64,000 nt of DNA from positions 3,100,001-3,164,000 of the forward strand of contig CADCSX010000023.1 in NCBI GenBank assembly GCA_902805475.1, given 5' to 3'. How positions within the stretch are numbered: position 1 is the first letter of the stretch; each line of letters opens with the position of its first letter. The stretch is from Entonaema liquescens. Taxonomy: Eukaryota; Ascomycota; Sordariomycetes; Xylariales; Xylariaceae. This document shows positions 22,701-34,100 of this stretch, piece after piece. Below the pieces are notes generated by a model. It did not search any database. It was not told the origin of the DNA and saw only the letters and a program-made list of their open reading frames with translations. The position numbers and the translations under genes are program-made.

Positions 22701-24696
22701 TTTGGAGGTTCCGTAAGTGCTTTGGCGGAAGGAGGTAGTTGGGGAGAAGATTGTTGAAGTTCTGGCGTGTTGTTATTAATTTCTTGGTCCAATCGAGATG
22801 GCCCAAAATCCATTGAACGCGGCCGATTCATAATAGGAGGCGAGGATTGAAAGCCTGAGTTAGAACTGGGACCGGCAGTACCTTGTTCTCTTGTGGATGG
22901 GCCGGCTTCATCTTCTCGGGCCTTCCTAGAACCAGCATTGGAAGACGACGTATCGTCAGGAGTTGGTAATCTGTTAGATCTAAAGCTAGGACCTGGCTGT
23001 CTATTGACAGAGCCACCCTGATCATTAACAGTCGAAGCTTCCGCATGGCTTTCATCCGTAGGATTCCTAACACGACTCGCCGGTTTCGGGGTCGCGGCCT
23101 CAAGAATGGCATCTGGTATCTCGGAAAATTCGTCCTCGTATGTAGTATCCCCATGTTGTTCTGCTATCGAGGTTGGTTTCATGGGTAAGCGTCCCGGTGT
23201 AGCTGCTTTAAGAATACTATCCGGGAGACTCGAAAAGGAAGCGTCCACATGAGGTGCTTTTCCCGTAAAACCTGTCGGCTTAAGGGGAGTTGCTTTTGTC
23301 TTCTTGGGCTCCTCGTTCGGTCCTTTGGACTGCGGCCACTACTCTCCGCCCATGAGCGATCCGGTACATGAGAGTGATCTTCCGCGGGTACCTCACTCCT
23401 AGTAGATCGTGCTAGTGATTGTTCTGCCTCTGTTCGGGTACTGTTTCGCCACGACTCAAGCGTTTGGTTTATTATCATATTCGTCTCTTCGCCCATCTCT
23501 GGGGGGTCCGAAAGGAAGGCACTTCTATTTGCTTGGAACGAGGGGAGAGATTCCACAGCGATCATACTGAAGTCGGATGCGTGTGCGAGTGTATCTTGTC
23601 CACTATGAGGTATTCCCTCGGTATTATCGAAATTGGATTCCACGTCGCTATGAGCCTCCAGCAATGGCGCATAGTCATCAGCCGCATCGATATCGCTATC
23701 ATGTAACTCTTCTTCCTGATATGACATTGCCTCTGATCCTAGATCTTGCCCCGCGCGCTCCGTCTCATATAGGTTTGAGACATTCCTCGGAGTCGGTGTC
23801 CTTCCACTCGCCTCTATAATATCATCGATAAGATTATCGCTGGTCGTCACTTGTCGACCTTCCTCTCCACGGGATAAATCTGGAATCGGACTTAGAGCTG
23901 ATGGCGGTAAGTTTTCTGAGTTATCAAATGCGGACTGGGCAGCATTTGTGTTGGCCACACCATTCCCTGATACGTCACCCGCATCTGTAAGTATAGCGAC
24001 CTCCTCTGGCATTAGTGCTTTTCGCGGGCGCCCACGTTTCCTCTTGGTCGTATTATTCGAGAGTTGTGACGACGGTATGACCTGTGCGGTGGATGCGCTC
24101 TTAGGAGTCTTTCGTACTTTTGCCTTTCCCTTCGACGCGACCGAGTCCGCTTGTGGTCCGATGGGTGTGGCATCTACCAAGCTAGCTTCAGATTCCAGAT
24201 CGTTCTTTTGTCGCGTGCGCCGAGTCTCCTTCATAGGTGTCCCAGCTCTTTTCTTCCCTCTCGGCATGGGAGTGCCATTACCTGTCCCCCGCGGTCGGCC
24301 ACGTCGTCGCGGAGTTGCTTCGTTCTCAATCTCATCGTTAAGGGGTATCGTGGTGGTAGTCATGACAGGTTCTTTACGACGGGGACTCCGTATCGGTGAA
24401 GATGACTGGAACGTTGATTGAAATAACCTTCGGTTAATACCCCGCCTCATAGCCTCTTCGGCTTCAACAGTGACGAGTATCTTTTTCGGCGAAAGCTCGT
24501 TACCAACATCGAGTTCGAAGGTTCTCCTCCTAGGAGAATTCCTCGCTGGTGATGATCTTCTTATTTGACTCTTCGGAATAGATATCGCAGAGAGGTCGTG
24601 GTGCGAAAGGGTATTATCTGTGCGCCGCGTATATGGAAATGCCGAGCTTGGTGGTTCGTCGCCTAGCGGGTCAGGAGACGATAACGACTCATCCAT
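19713..24696 (-). CDS. Long disordered AT-hook nuclear protein, two frame jumps
   Basis: About 1,660 residues if read as one gene. The N-terminus MDESLSSPDPLGDEPPSSAF is followed by AT-hooks, RRRGRPRGTGNG and KRKRGRPRKALM, which bind the minor groove of AT-rich DNA. The rest is acidic/Ser/Pro-rich and mostly disordered, with a Gln-Ser-Pro-Glu repeat tract (about 20860-21080) and an Asp-Glu-Gln tract (about 20575-20690). The open frame changes near 23321-23326 (SGRSPK in one frame, GPNEEPKKTKATPL in the next), then again between about 20120 and 20420. There the helical C-terminal domain appears (WVRLDELLRLRLYDPLAFQQ; LVLQRWHVDVVEAFAREVGG; LAKRVFALVVGEERR). Both jumps correspond to one missing base, the first in a G run; an unseen intron is the alternative for the second. 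The C-terminal block looks folded and is probably the conserved functional part. I do not know a named gene. Upstream region shared with the divergent AsaB/CmcJ-like gene. Confidence 0.65.
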
Positions 24697-25986
24697 AATA
24701 GTAATTACTTAACGATGGCGACAGTTACTAGTTGCTAGGCAGTTAATGAACATAGGTTGAGAAACGAGAAACAATTGAAACTAATGATGCAATTGGTATA
24801 TTGGAGTTCGGTATTCAAATGAACCTGGTTGTGAAAGATTTCAATGCAAGGATACGGAGGATGCGCTGAATACGCGCCGGACGCTACCTAACCGCTACCG
24901 AAAACCCAAAAGGAGCAATTTGTTTACTTTGAATTACAGGTCTTTAGCGCGATCTGATAGGCCTCATAAGGGGTGTGAGACCAGGCTGGCAAGGCTGAAC
25001 AGGAACAGTACCTAGCGCAGTGACACGTGTACGTACCAGCGGGGCAAATCTTAAAAGGCGGCCGCTCTACCGCTAAGCCCGAGGCATAGGTACCTAAGAT
25101 CCACAAACCGATATGGGTCAGTAGTAAATGGAACTAAATCCCGACAAGGCATTCTTACCTAAGCAATTATTTCTAATCAATGCTACCTTTATTGGATTTC
25201 ATGGGTAAAACCATTTACTCTTTCATAACGTCATTGTTCACAACCAGTTCGAGATTATAACCTATTACAACCCAACCCAACCTATATGTAGGTACATGTT
25301 ATGTTGTACGTGTATGCCATGCATGCATACAACACGCCAAAACATCGGCAAAACGCTGGAGATACTGGGGGGAACTTCGGCTATATAAAAAGGTTGTAAA
25401 AGGCGATGGCGTGCTCAATACATCCAAGGCATATCCCTGCTTGTAAGTCCGCAGAGACGCGGTATAAGGCGGCAGATATAACCGGTTACGGAACCGCTCG
25501 CTTTAAAGATTTGGAGGCGACATGGAATACCTAAGATTCCACATGCCTTTACGCCCTGCATCCGACATAACACGGTTAAGTATCGGGAAAATCTTGTCCA
25601 AGTTGATTACTGAGAAAGTAATGCAAAGTAGGACTCCCAATCCTCCCGAAGCATCTCTCCCCCTTGACAAACCCCATACTACTACTAATCGGCTCCCCTT
25701 CCCCAAACCAATGACGTGATTCGAAGGTTCTCTCCATCGTTCGATTGCTTTGAAATGCCCTTATAGAGAACCCTTTTACATTAGCTAGGTTCCTAACGTC
25801 TATATAAGTCAAGCCCGACGTCGAAGTCGAAGTCGAGGTTATAATTATCATCATCATCATCATCTTCTTCTTCTTCTTCTTCTCATATCAAGCTTTCTCT
25901 TCCTTCTCCAGTCTAGTCCTCTCGAAGTATATCTTGGTACATCTGCCTTCTATATATATATACATATAAGTATACAGCACCTAAAA
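24697..25986. promoter_or_regulatory. Bidirectional upstream region, AT-hook gene / AsaB-like gene
   Basis: 1.3 kb between divergent start codons. It contains TATATAAG at 25801-25808, about 180 bp before the AsaB-like ATG, a plausible TATA box for that gene. A second TATA-like CTATATAAAAAGG lies at 25380-25392. An (ATC)/(TTC) trinucleotide tract at about 25846-25884 lies in the presumed leader. A 66-codon frame at 25522-25719 has no support as a gene. Confidence 0.5.
25846..25884. repeat. ATC/TTC trinucleotide microsatellite
   Basis: About five ATC units followed by about six TTC units in the probable 5' leader of the AsaB-like gene. Confidence 0.85.
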
Positions 25987-26865
25987 ATGGCCATCACAGC
26001 CACACCCTCTTCCACCGTGCCCCGCGGCCCCGTAACCGCCAAGATCAACTTCAACGCGCGGCCCGCCCCCGGCGTCGTCGCCTTCAACTACGTCGACAAG
26101 CCGCCCGCGGGGCAGCCCCAGCGGAACCTCGCCATCGACACGCACGAGGTCTCCATCACCGACGTGCGCGGCCGGGAGTCCGAGTACACCCTCGACCGGG
26201 ACGCCTTCCAGATCGTGCAGGGATTACCCCCGTCCGCCGAGGAAACCGGCTCCGGATCCGGGTTTTCGGACGACGCCTCTATTGCCGAGAAGTACTACCC
26301 GGAGGTAGAGAAGCTGCTCCTCGACAACATCCCCGGCAGCAGCCGCGTGTACATCTTCGACCACACCATCCGCCGCGCGGCCCCGGACGCCCCCCGCCGC
26401 GCCGTGCTCCTCGCGCACATCGACCAGACGCCGTACTCGGCGGAGAAGCGCGTGCGCCGGCACATGGGCGACGACGCGGAAAAGCTGCTGCAGGGGCGCT
26501 ACCGCATCGTCAACGTGTGGCGTACGCTGAACAAGAACCCCGTCGAGGCGTCGCCGCTTGCCTTCGCGTCCAGCTCCACCCTGAGCGACGAGGACGTCAT
26601 TCCCGTGGAACACCGCTACCCGGAAGGGTATATCGGCCAGACGGCCGCTATCGCGTATAACCCTAACCAGAAGTGGCACTATCTTAGCGGAATGACGGGC
26701 GACGAGCGCCTGTTGTTGGAGTGCTTCGATAGCGAAGGCACCAAGAAGAATTCAGGTGTGGCCGGTGGACGGCTACCTCACACTGCCTTCGAGGACCCTA
26801 GGACGAGAGCGGATGCAGAAGGGAGGGAGAGCATCGAGGTCCGGGCGCTAGTATTCGGACCTTGA
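25987..26865 (+). CDS. AsaB/CmcJ-like family protein (putative hydroxylase/desaturase)
   Basis: 292 residues, intronless. The family is common in fungal secondary-metabolite clusters, where members are annotated as AsaB hydroxylase/desaturase, GA4 desaturase-like or CmcJ-like; biochemistry is settled for few. Family landmarks: a conserved N-terminal NFNARPAPGVVAFNYVD, VSITDVRGRESEYTLDRDAF, RVYIFDHTIRR, AVLLAHIDQTPYS (with an HxD pair), YRIVNVWRTLNKNPVEASPL, QKWHYLSGMTGDERLLLECF and the C-terminal RESIEVRALVFGP. A His in RLPHTAFEDP is a second candidate metal ligand. The first two thirds (to about 26640) are extremely GC-rich at third positions, while the last third has the window's ordinary composition, an abrupt shift inside one gene. 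No other metabolite-cluster gene (PKS, NRPS, P450) lies nearby, so a cluster role is not supported here. Confidence 0.8.
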   Translation: MAITATPSSTVPRGPVTAKINFNARPAPGVVAFNYVDKPPAGQPQRNLAIDTHEVSITDVRGRESEYTLDRDAFQIVQGLPPSAEETGSGSGFSDDASIAEKYYPEVEKLLLDNIPGSSRVYIFDHTIRRAAPDAPRRAVLLAHIDQTPYSAEKRVRRHMGDDAEKLLQGRYRIVNVWRTLNKNPVEASPLAFASSSTLSDEDVIPVEHRYPEGYIGQTAAIAYNPNQKWHYLSGMTGDERLLLECFDSEGTKKNSGVAGGRLPHTAFEDPRTRADAEGRESIEVRALVFGP

Positions 26866-27251
26866 AGATTGTGATATTTCAAACCCAATGTTTCACGAGT
26901 TTACGGTTCCCGCAAATAGGTATCTAGGTAGTTAGGACATGTAATAATGGTATCATTCAGCATTGCTTTCTATGAGGAGATCGCTATCTGTAAACGTTTC
27001 AAATCTAATGTATCTCAACGCCAATTCATGGATGGTGCCAATCCTGTTGCGCTCCGAATATAACCTCGTTGGCCATGTCTCCTGTGCATGCATATTGCTT
27101 CCTCCGTAGGACTTCAGGGTTCATCCGTCCTGAAAGACTCCCTAAAAAAATCACCGTAAAGATTACGGGTATCTACACATCATGACGCTAGGACTATGAT
27201 ATGTGCCATATGATAACAACAAACGAAAAGGAATAAAAAAGACTGTCGTAA
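26866..27251. other. Convergent 3' region, no gene
   Basis: 386 bp between the stops of two convergent genes; AT-rich, no feature beyond presumed 3' ends. Confidence 0.6.
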
Positions 27252-28967
27252 TTAGGCCTTTCGCTTGCCCCGTGCACTCCCCGACCGACTCATCGCAACA
27301 CCTCCCAGGCTACTCTGTCTGCTCATCGGAATTCCCGACGCAGTGTCCTTCCCTACAGCTGGGGAGTCTTTAGCGCTTCCCCCGTTCTCCGGCTCGACAC
27401 CTGTGGCCTCGCCTCTCATGTCACTCTCCTGGATACCCAAAGATTCGGATAATGCCTCCGTGGAAGGTCGTGGACCTTGTGTATAGGCTACGTATTTGCT
27501 CCTATGCAGCGGCGCAGCCATAGACTCGAGCAATCTCCGGCCACCGTTATTAACGTCGAGATTGGCACCAACACCATGCTTGTTCTGGTAAGTCTTCAAC
27601 AGCTTCATCACTGCAAGATCTCTGTCTCGGTCGTTTTCGTTCAGAGTTGGAGGGGTATTCGACTCGTCTCTTCTGTAGGCCTTCGAATACTGCGAATGAG
27701 TAAGAGGAGGAAGCTTAGGCTCTGAACCAGCCACCTTATCGAGATTTCCCGGTATCTCAAAATTAGCCAGGGCTTCTATTCCCAATGCTTGATCGTCGTA
27801 AAAATTTTGTTGACCATGCCCACCTCGAGTACTGCGCGTGGTATGAGAGGGCTGTCGCTCCATGCTTACTGCTGCCGGCTCATCATCGTCGTCATTACCG
27901 TCTGCGACGCTCTCGTCGGGGGTGATAATATTGCCATTTGTGTCTCGGCGTATCAGAAGATGCTTGTGGGCTGCTAGGGCAGCAGCATTATAGGTCATAG
28001 CCAATTCTTTGTCCGTAAAAAGCTTGTCAATGCTATAGACTGGGCCTGTCTCCTTACGCAGACCTCTGACCCTCTCACTCGACCAGAAGGGTGTAGTATT
28101 GGAACTGTCGAGAGCTCCTCTCTTGGGAGCCGGTGAACCCTCGTCGTCAGCACCATTTCGCTTTCTCTTCTTGTTGTCTGAGTACCCCGGGAGCTCCTCC
28201 ATTTCTCTCCGTAGCCTTGTATTTCGCTTCCCATGAGTTCCGCCAGGACTTGCGGGGTTGGTAAGACTGTATTGGTTAGGGTGCAGAAGAAGAGCAGAAC
28301 CGTCGGCGATATCCAGAGCTTCTTTTTCTTTGCCCAATCGGTACTTCTTAGAAGTTATTCCATTGATCAAACGATCTCTAAGAGTGTTCGAAAGAGTCTT
28401 GTGTTCACGCTTGGCTAATTCGATTTTGTAGGCGTGGGTTTTCTGATGCTCGCGAAGTTTTCTCTCGTATTCAATCTGAAAAAAAAAAAAAGTTAAGCTT
28501 TCTAGCTGTACAAATGGCATTCATAGATTTATAAAATATACCTTATGGCTAGTCATTTCATAGTCGCGGTGCTCAACAAGATCCTCTATCTGATGGACCC
28601 ATTCGGAGAATGTAGGGCCCGCCATTTCAAGCAGACTTCGCTTAGGGCTGCCATTACTGGCAGAATTTGTAGGTTGTTGCGCATTCGTAGCTTGTCGTAT
28701 TTCTCGGTACTCGCGATCAATTGCGTCAAGAGGTCGGTCGGCATAGGGGTCGACTCGGCCAACCAGGTTGACGTCAATTTGGATCTTATGAAGCTCGTCT
28801 CGGTAGTGTTTGTCTTTGTCACGACTGAACTTATCAGCCAAAACAGCTAGTCGGTCACTAACAGCTTGTCGCCTCTTGTCGCGTTTAGACTGGGGGGCAG
28901 GAGACGATCGGGTGGTCTTGTTCGTAGCCACCAAAGCTGACGACTGGGCAGATTCGGTTGCGGCCAT
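27252..28967 (-). CDS. Sds3-like subunit of an Rpd3/Sin3 histone deacetylase complex
   Basis: Chromatin co-repressor component. Exons 28967-28542 and 28475-27252, with an intron 28541-28476 (GTATAT, long pyrimidine tract, CAG); about 550 residues. The N-terminal Sds3-like region is basic and coiled: SKRDKRRQAVSDRLAVLADK, FSRDKDKHYRDELHKIQIDV, NLVGRVDPYADRPLDAIDRE, then after the intron IEYERKLREHQKTHAYKIEL and LRDRLINGITSKKYRLGKEK. The middle and C-terminal parts are disordered, with a basic nuclear-localisation-like NKKRKRNGADDE and conserved TGPVYSIDKLFTDKELAMTY (helix binding partners in the complex is plausible). It ends with an Arg/Gly/Lys-rich tail. The family call rests on the pattern of the N-terminal helix and length; Dep1 or another coiled-coil co-repressor subunit is the alternative. 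Confidence 0.65.
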
Positions 28968-30224
28968 TCTGAACTGATCAAGCCAGGAATAGAGACCGGT
29001 GGTGATTCGTCTTTAGAGTCAAGAGATAAAGTAGGTAGGCGAGTAAGAGCTTTAATTCCTTGGAAGAATAAGGTATGAGAATTAGAAGGTCATGTACAGC
29101 GGATTGAATCGTATGAGAAGTGTTGCAATTCAAACTGCGAAGGTGGTAAAAGGCTTGAAGGTCAAGTTTTGCGTCGGTGTTGTGTAAACATAGGGAAAGT
29201 TTAAAAAGGATAGGATTGGAGGGTAGAATAAGCGTTATGCTCAGAGATGTTGGGCAGTAGTAGTGGAAACCTAACTTGCGGTTAGGGAATATTGTGAATG
29301 TTATGTAGGTGTGTCTTGTCAATTGTTTAATGGGTGCGAAGAAAAGGTCAGGTCGACAGCAGGATCGATTAGATAGTCGCGAGCCGATTTCACTTACACA
29401 CCTGCTGTGTGACCCTGCTTCTAACTGTTTAGCCAGTCTAACCAGTCTAACTAGCGGAATCGGTAGGTACGGGGGTACGTACCACAGGTACTGATATGCT
29501 GTATGAGAGCAGGTGACGGACCTTGCAGATCAGTCCCACTTGCCGAACTAGGATAAATCTCTAAATTCAGACGGGAGTTACTTCTAAAAGGACGAAGTTA
29601 AAGTTGATAATCGCAACTATTCAAGTACGGATTCAAAAAAGAAACAGGTTAATAGGTACGTGTACTTCTTAATTAATTAAACTAGGTCCTAATAGTAAAT
29701 CGAGAGCATGTCCATTCAATACTCTCCTAACTATTGAAGGTGCCTCTCAAGGCACATTGAATAGACACTCCCGTGTACTAGATAGTAGCACAAGTAGGTA
29801 GGTACCTATGTATCGTAATAGGTACCTGCCATCGGCAAATATTTATTAATAATATATGCACCTAAGCAAATCTCTAAGAATATCGCAATTCTCAGATAAG
29901 TATAAAATATAAAATATAAACCAAAGGCTAGTCTTATGTGACGCAAACGCCTCTAGCTCATCAAAGCCAACTCCTATTCTTAACCTTAGGATCATTGACC
30001 AAACCCGAATATAGATATATTTGGGTTCAGTCCTCCTCCACCATAGCTATCTCCCGGTCCAGTCGAGGAAATAACCATTTTACCTATAAGCCATTAACGC
30101 CTCCCTTCAATATTCATAATCCTCCGTCCTACACCAAATGGTACACCCGAGCTCAAGCCCTCCCCCCCCCCCAAAAAAACCTCGGCCCCAGCACCACCGT
30201 TCCTGTAACTAAAGAGTTTCAAGC
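28968..30224. other. Intergenic, no further gene seen
   Basis: 1.26 kb upstream of the Sds3-like gene and downstream of the small membrane protein gene. TAGGTA/TACCTA words are frequent (29640-29830), and a C10A6 tract lies at about 30164-30179. Frames of 96-114 codons here have no domain. Confidence 0.55.
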
Positions 30225-30590
30225 CTAACCGCCCAACCACCTATTCTTAGCAATACCAGACATGTTCGCCGGAGCTGATATCACGACAAAGTGGCCTTTG
30301 TCCGGCTCTTCCAGACCCACTAGTCCGTGCTGAGGCAGGTCGGCATACTGGCACTTATACTCGAGCAGCTATTTCTCGCTTAGTCTCTTTCACCGATCGA
30401 ATAGTGAGTATCACCACATGGACGTAACTAAACTAACCTTTGACCGATGTACCACAAGGAACGCCGCTAGTGAGAGCACTGTCAAGACTAGAACTATCGT
30501 GCGCCGTAATACGGGGTTATGCTGTAAGAGTTCATGGAGGTAGTCTTCGCCATTGGTTATGATTGTAGGGTTCAAGACCGATTTCGACAT
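30225..30590 (-). CDS. Small two-exon membrane protein, 98 residues
   Basis: Exons 30590-30438 and 30368-30225, with a 69-bp intron 30437-30369 (GTTAGT donor, GACTAAG branch region, ATAG acceptor). Exon 1 encodes MSKSVLNPTIITNGEDYLHE, then LLQHNPVLRRTIVLVLTVLS and LAAFLVVHRSK, a single strong transmembrane helix. Exon 2, in matching phase, encodes LLEYKCQYADLPQHGLVGLE, EPDKGHFVVISAPANMSGIA and KNRWLGG before a TAG. Both exons are too short to stand out alone, but the phase, splice signals and protein-like second exon support a real gene. I do not recognise the family. Topology would be a cytosolic or lumenal N-terminus with one helix and a roughly 45-residue soluble tail. Confidence 0.6.
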
Positions 30591-31164
30591 GATGAAGTTC
30601 CTTGATTTACGAAGTGTATATGCTTTCTATAATATAGCTGTTGCAGACGCTAAATTTATATACTCCGCGCGATATAATAGGGGTTAGGGAGGTTGGTCGA
30701 AAATTCCAAGGGGTACAGCATATTCGTAAAAGGCGCATCCCTGATGATATCTGGTCAGTCACAGTTGAAGTCGAAATTGGACAAATTGGTACTTTAAATT
30801 GATCCCTTCGTGCTAATTTTCAAGTCAATCCTCGATTTCACGGATTATTGGCTTTTTATTGCGGTCTCTATGGGCTAACTACGCGGTTATCCCCTAGATA
30901 CAGCGAAGGGCGATCATGAATCATTTCCCTGTACGACTGAGAATCAATAGGTACCTAAAGGCAACTTGTTTATCGAGTCGTTGGCTAAACTTGGCCAAGT
31001 CCTCACATCTGCCATATGGTATATAAAGTAAGCTGCCCTAAAGGAGGACCGGTACCTCAAATAGGTCGGTAGATGAGGGCCCAAGTAAAAAGTGCGGGAT
31101 ATCTAACTTATGGCGCGCCATAAAACTCATCCCTAGCCCTCGTCATTCTAGTATACCTTCGCCA
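30591..31164. other. Intergenic, no gene seen
   Basis: 574 bp containing the promoter of the small membrane protein gene (minus strand) and the 3' region of the PARP-E2 gene. No other feature supported. Confidence 0.6.
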
Positions 31165-34100
31165 CTAAGAAAAGCCGGAACCAGACGCCTCGCGCAAGTC
31201 TCTGGGAATATCCCACCCGTGCACATTTGCAGCCCGTATATATGCCTCTACCGCCTCGGAGATACCGTAGTCCATCTTATGTTGATTTTTACGTTCTAGA
31301 CGTGCTGGGCGGGGATCTGTGTTGCAGATAGCCAATCGTACTTGCAAGAGGACACTTTCCAAGCTGTTCGCCGGCGACCAGCCTGTGTTCGTCAGAAGCT
31401 CCATACACATAGCTCCTCCTGCCGTGACATGGCCACCTCCACCGCTAGCGAACGGGAGAAAACGCGGTCGAATTACACGCACGAACGGCGGGGACATGGG
31501 GAATTCGCGGAGGAAACGAATCTCTAGCACAATGCTGGTTAGACCAGCCTCCTTCATATCCTGCGCTAACGGGAGGTCGGAGTCGAAGGAATGCAACTCC
31601 ACGATCCATTGGAACATATTGTTCATTTTTTCGAAGTCGATGTACCATCCTAATTCGTGCAGAGGTGTCTTTGCTTGTACCTTCTCTAACTTCTTAATCT
31701 CATGCCCAAGAGCCTTCTGAGCAGTATTGGTTGCGTAGGACGGAGGCGCTAGTAGCGGAAGAGTAGAAAAATCCAGCATCCCAGGACGGAAATCAGTCTT
31801 ATATACTTGGTCCGTATGAGAGGTTCCATCCTTATAAGAAAGAAATGCGATATCTTCTTCTTCTTCGTCGCTACTGACCAGCTCCTCTGTATCATCCATT
31901 AACGATACCCTCGAAGAGCTGCGATCATTTTGCTTCGAAGGAATCGCGCATTCCGGAATAAATATCTGTTTAGACTGAGGACCCGAAAGTTTCCACTTCG
32001 GATCTTGTACGAACTCTAATACTCCAACAGGCGCCTCTTCGCTAACATATGAAAGTGAAGGCTTGAGTGCGGGCAGAAGCCCACTTAGTTTAGCTCCAAG
32101 CCTAGACATATTGCGAGACTCGGGCCTATCTACCGCTGCAGTGGGCCGGACGAAAAGGTATCTACACTGAGTCCAATGACAGTGTTGCACCACGAAGAAG
32201 GGATTGTTGCTTTGGAATTTCTCAGGCAGGTTGACAAGCTCGTTTAAGCCGACGACAGCCCGAACCCCCAGTGATGAATTTGGCCATATAATTCCCTAAG
32301 TGGTAGTCAGAATAATAAGTTTATAGCATGAAGACAAGATAACTACACTTACGTCGGAGTTAGCGTTCGTTTCAATGTTGCCAGCGTAACCATTGCTGAT
32401 TTCGAACTGCCTAGCAAAATAGATACCGTGTCCGTAAGATCGACCATTTGTGGTAACTTTATAATCTAGACCTTGACGAATAATGCTATGCCAGTTCCCA
32501 AGGCTGCTTCCGTGCCAAGCAACGAGGGTCTTCTGGGGTTTATCAATACTCTTTAGGACCTCATTGAACCGATTTTCCTTCTCTGGAGACCCTTGGGCGA
32601 ATCTAAATTGGATCCAACCATCGACGCCATGGATCTTTTCGGGGGACCTAACGGCTCCAGTATCCGTGGGACATTCATCCTCGACCTGTACGATATATGA
32701 CCTGTTCGAAGCCATGATCCATCTTAGTAGGTCCACGGCAGCCCGTGATATTCTACTCCACCTGGATAGTTGTTGATTGTTCATCAAATACTGCTTCATG
32801 TCTGAGACCGAAGGCAGGGCGGAAAGGATAATTAGCATAGAGAAAGCTTTGTCTTGCTCACTACTGAGATCATCTAAATGCGCATCGCATAACACAAGGT
32901 GACCTGGTACGATATTTACTGCATGCTGGCGGATGTTATCATCGTCAACGAGGTTAAATCCTGGTGATGTGTGAGAGGGTAAAGCATGTCGTGTCATAAC
33001 CTCGAGCTTTACTGAAGCTTCATGTGCTGATATGACACGTGCATGATGTAGCACAGTCCGGAGGTCCGCTGGAATCTGAGGATCACCTGGAAGCTGGGTC
33101 GAGATAATAACCCACTGGCCTTCCTTAAGAGTAACTTTGGTCATTCCCTCTGTTATTAAAGCGGTAGAATTGGCCCAGTCGAACATTACATCCAAGGGGT
33201 CTACAAGCGTCCCCCCAATGATAGGCACCATACGGGGCACCATATTTCCGGCCATTTGTCTTCCACGCACGAGAGGATCTTGGCTGGTGCGGGCGGGATG
33301 TCCCAACATCTTCGGTACTTGTAAGTTTAACCCCGTGGAAACTCCCGCATGCCAATTCTCCCTACTGTCCACGAGGAAAACAAGCTAGCATAGCAGAAGC
33401 TAATGAGGAGGTCGACAACATTAGGTTGGCTCAGTATCTCGAAATCTATGTTTGGGCCGAGACCTATGTTCATGTATTGGTGGAGGCAGAGGGATTGCTG
33501 CAGACATATGGTCTCAGAGCCTCAAAGTTTCCTTGCACTTTGCGATGGCAGACGGTACAGTAATCTGTACACCTAACCAGATAGCGCAAAGCAAACTGTA
33601 TGGCAACGAGTGGGAAAGAGATCTCACCATCACTCAGTATGTGGTCATTAGCGAGAATAGGGGTAGCTGGACCTTATCAATGGACTCTTCTCCTTCTTCC
33701 GCGGACCTCGGTTGCTCGTCTGAAGGCAATGGGTTCGACCCCAGGAAAGACTTCATTTCATATTCGCGTCTTATTTCCCTTGCCGCGTCCCAAGAAACGC
33801 CCCGTTCCCTCCTCAGCTTCAACATAGATACAAAGTCATTGTTCATAAGCTCATCGATTGACTTGCTCACCCAAAAAGTGTATAGTTCTGGATCTTCAGA
33901 CGCTTCCTTAGCGAGACCCAGAGCTGCCTCAGTTGCGAAGGCCAGTTGGGCTTGGTGATATGACGGCTTTTTCTTAGGACACTTTCTAAGACGGAATTTT
34001 GCCTTGGCAAGGTTGGTCGGGCTCTGGAGTATATCTTCGAAAGTGGCGTAATACCGGTCAAATTTGATGAGTAGAACAATAAAGTCCGAAACGTTGAGAC

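Noticed and set aside
25030..25100. tRNA-like stretch on the minus strand (GGCTTAGCGGTAGAGC, then CCTTTTAAG)
   Set aside because: It resembles an A box and a TTT anticodon loop, but there is no matching anticodon stem and no GGTTCGANNCC B box at the right distance. At most it is a degraded 5' half.
33715..33745. GGGTTCGACCCC, resembling a tRNA B box
   Set aside because: It lies inside coding sequence of the PARP-E2 gene (SNPLPSDEQ on the minus strand) and has no A box upstream.
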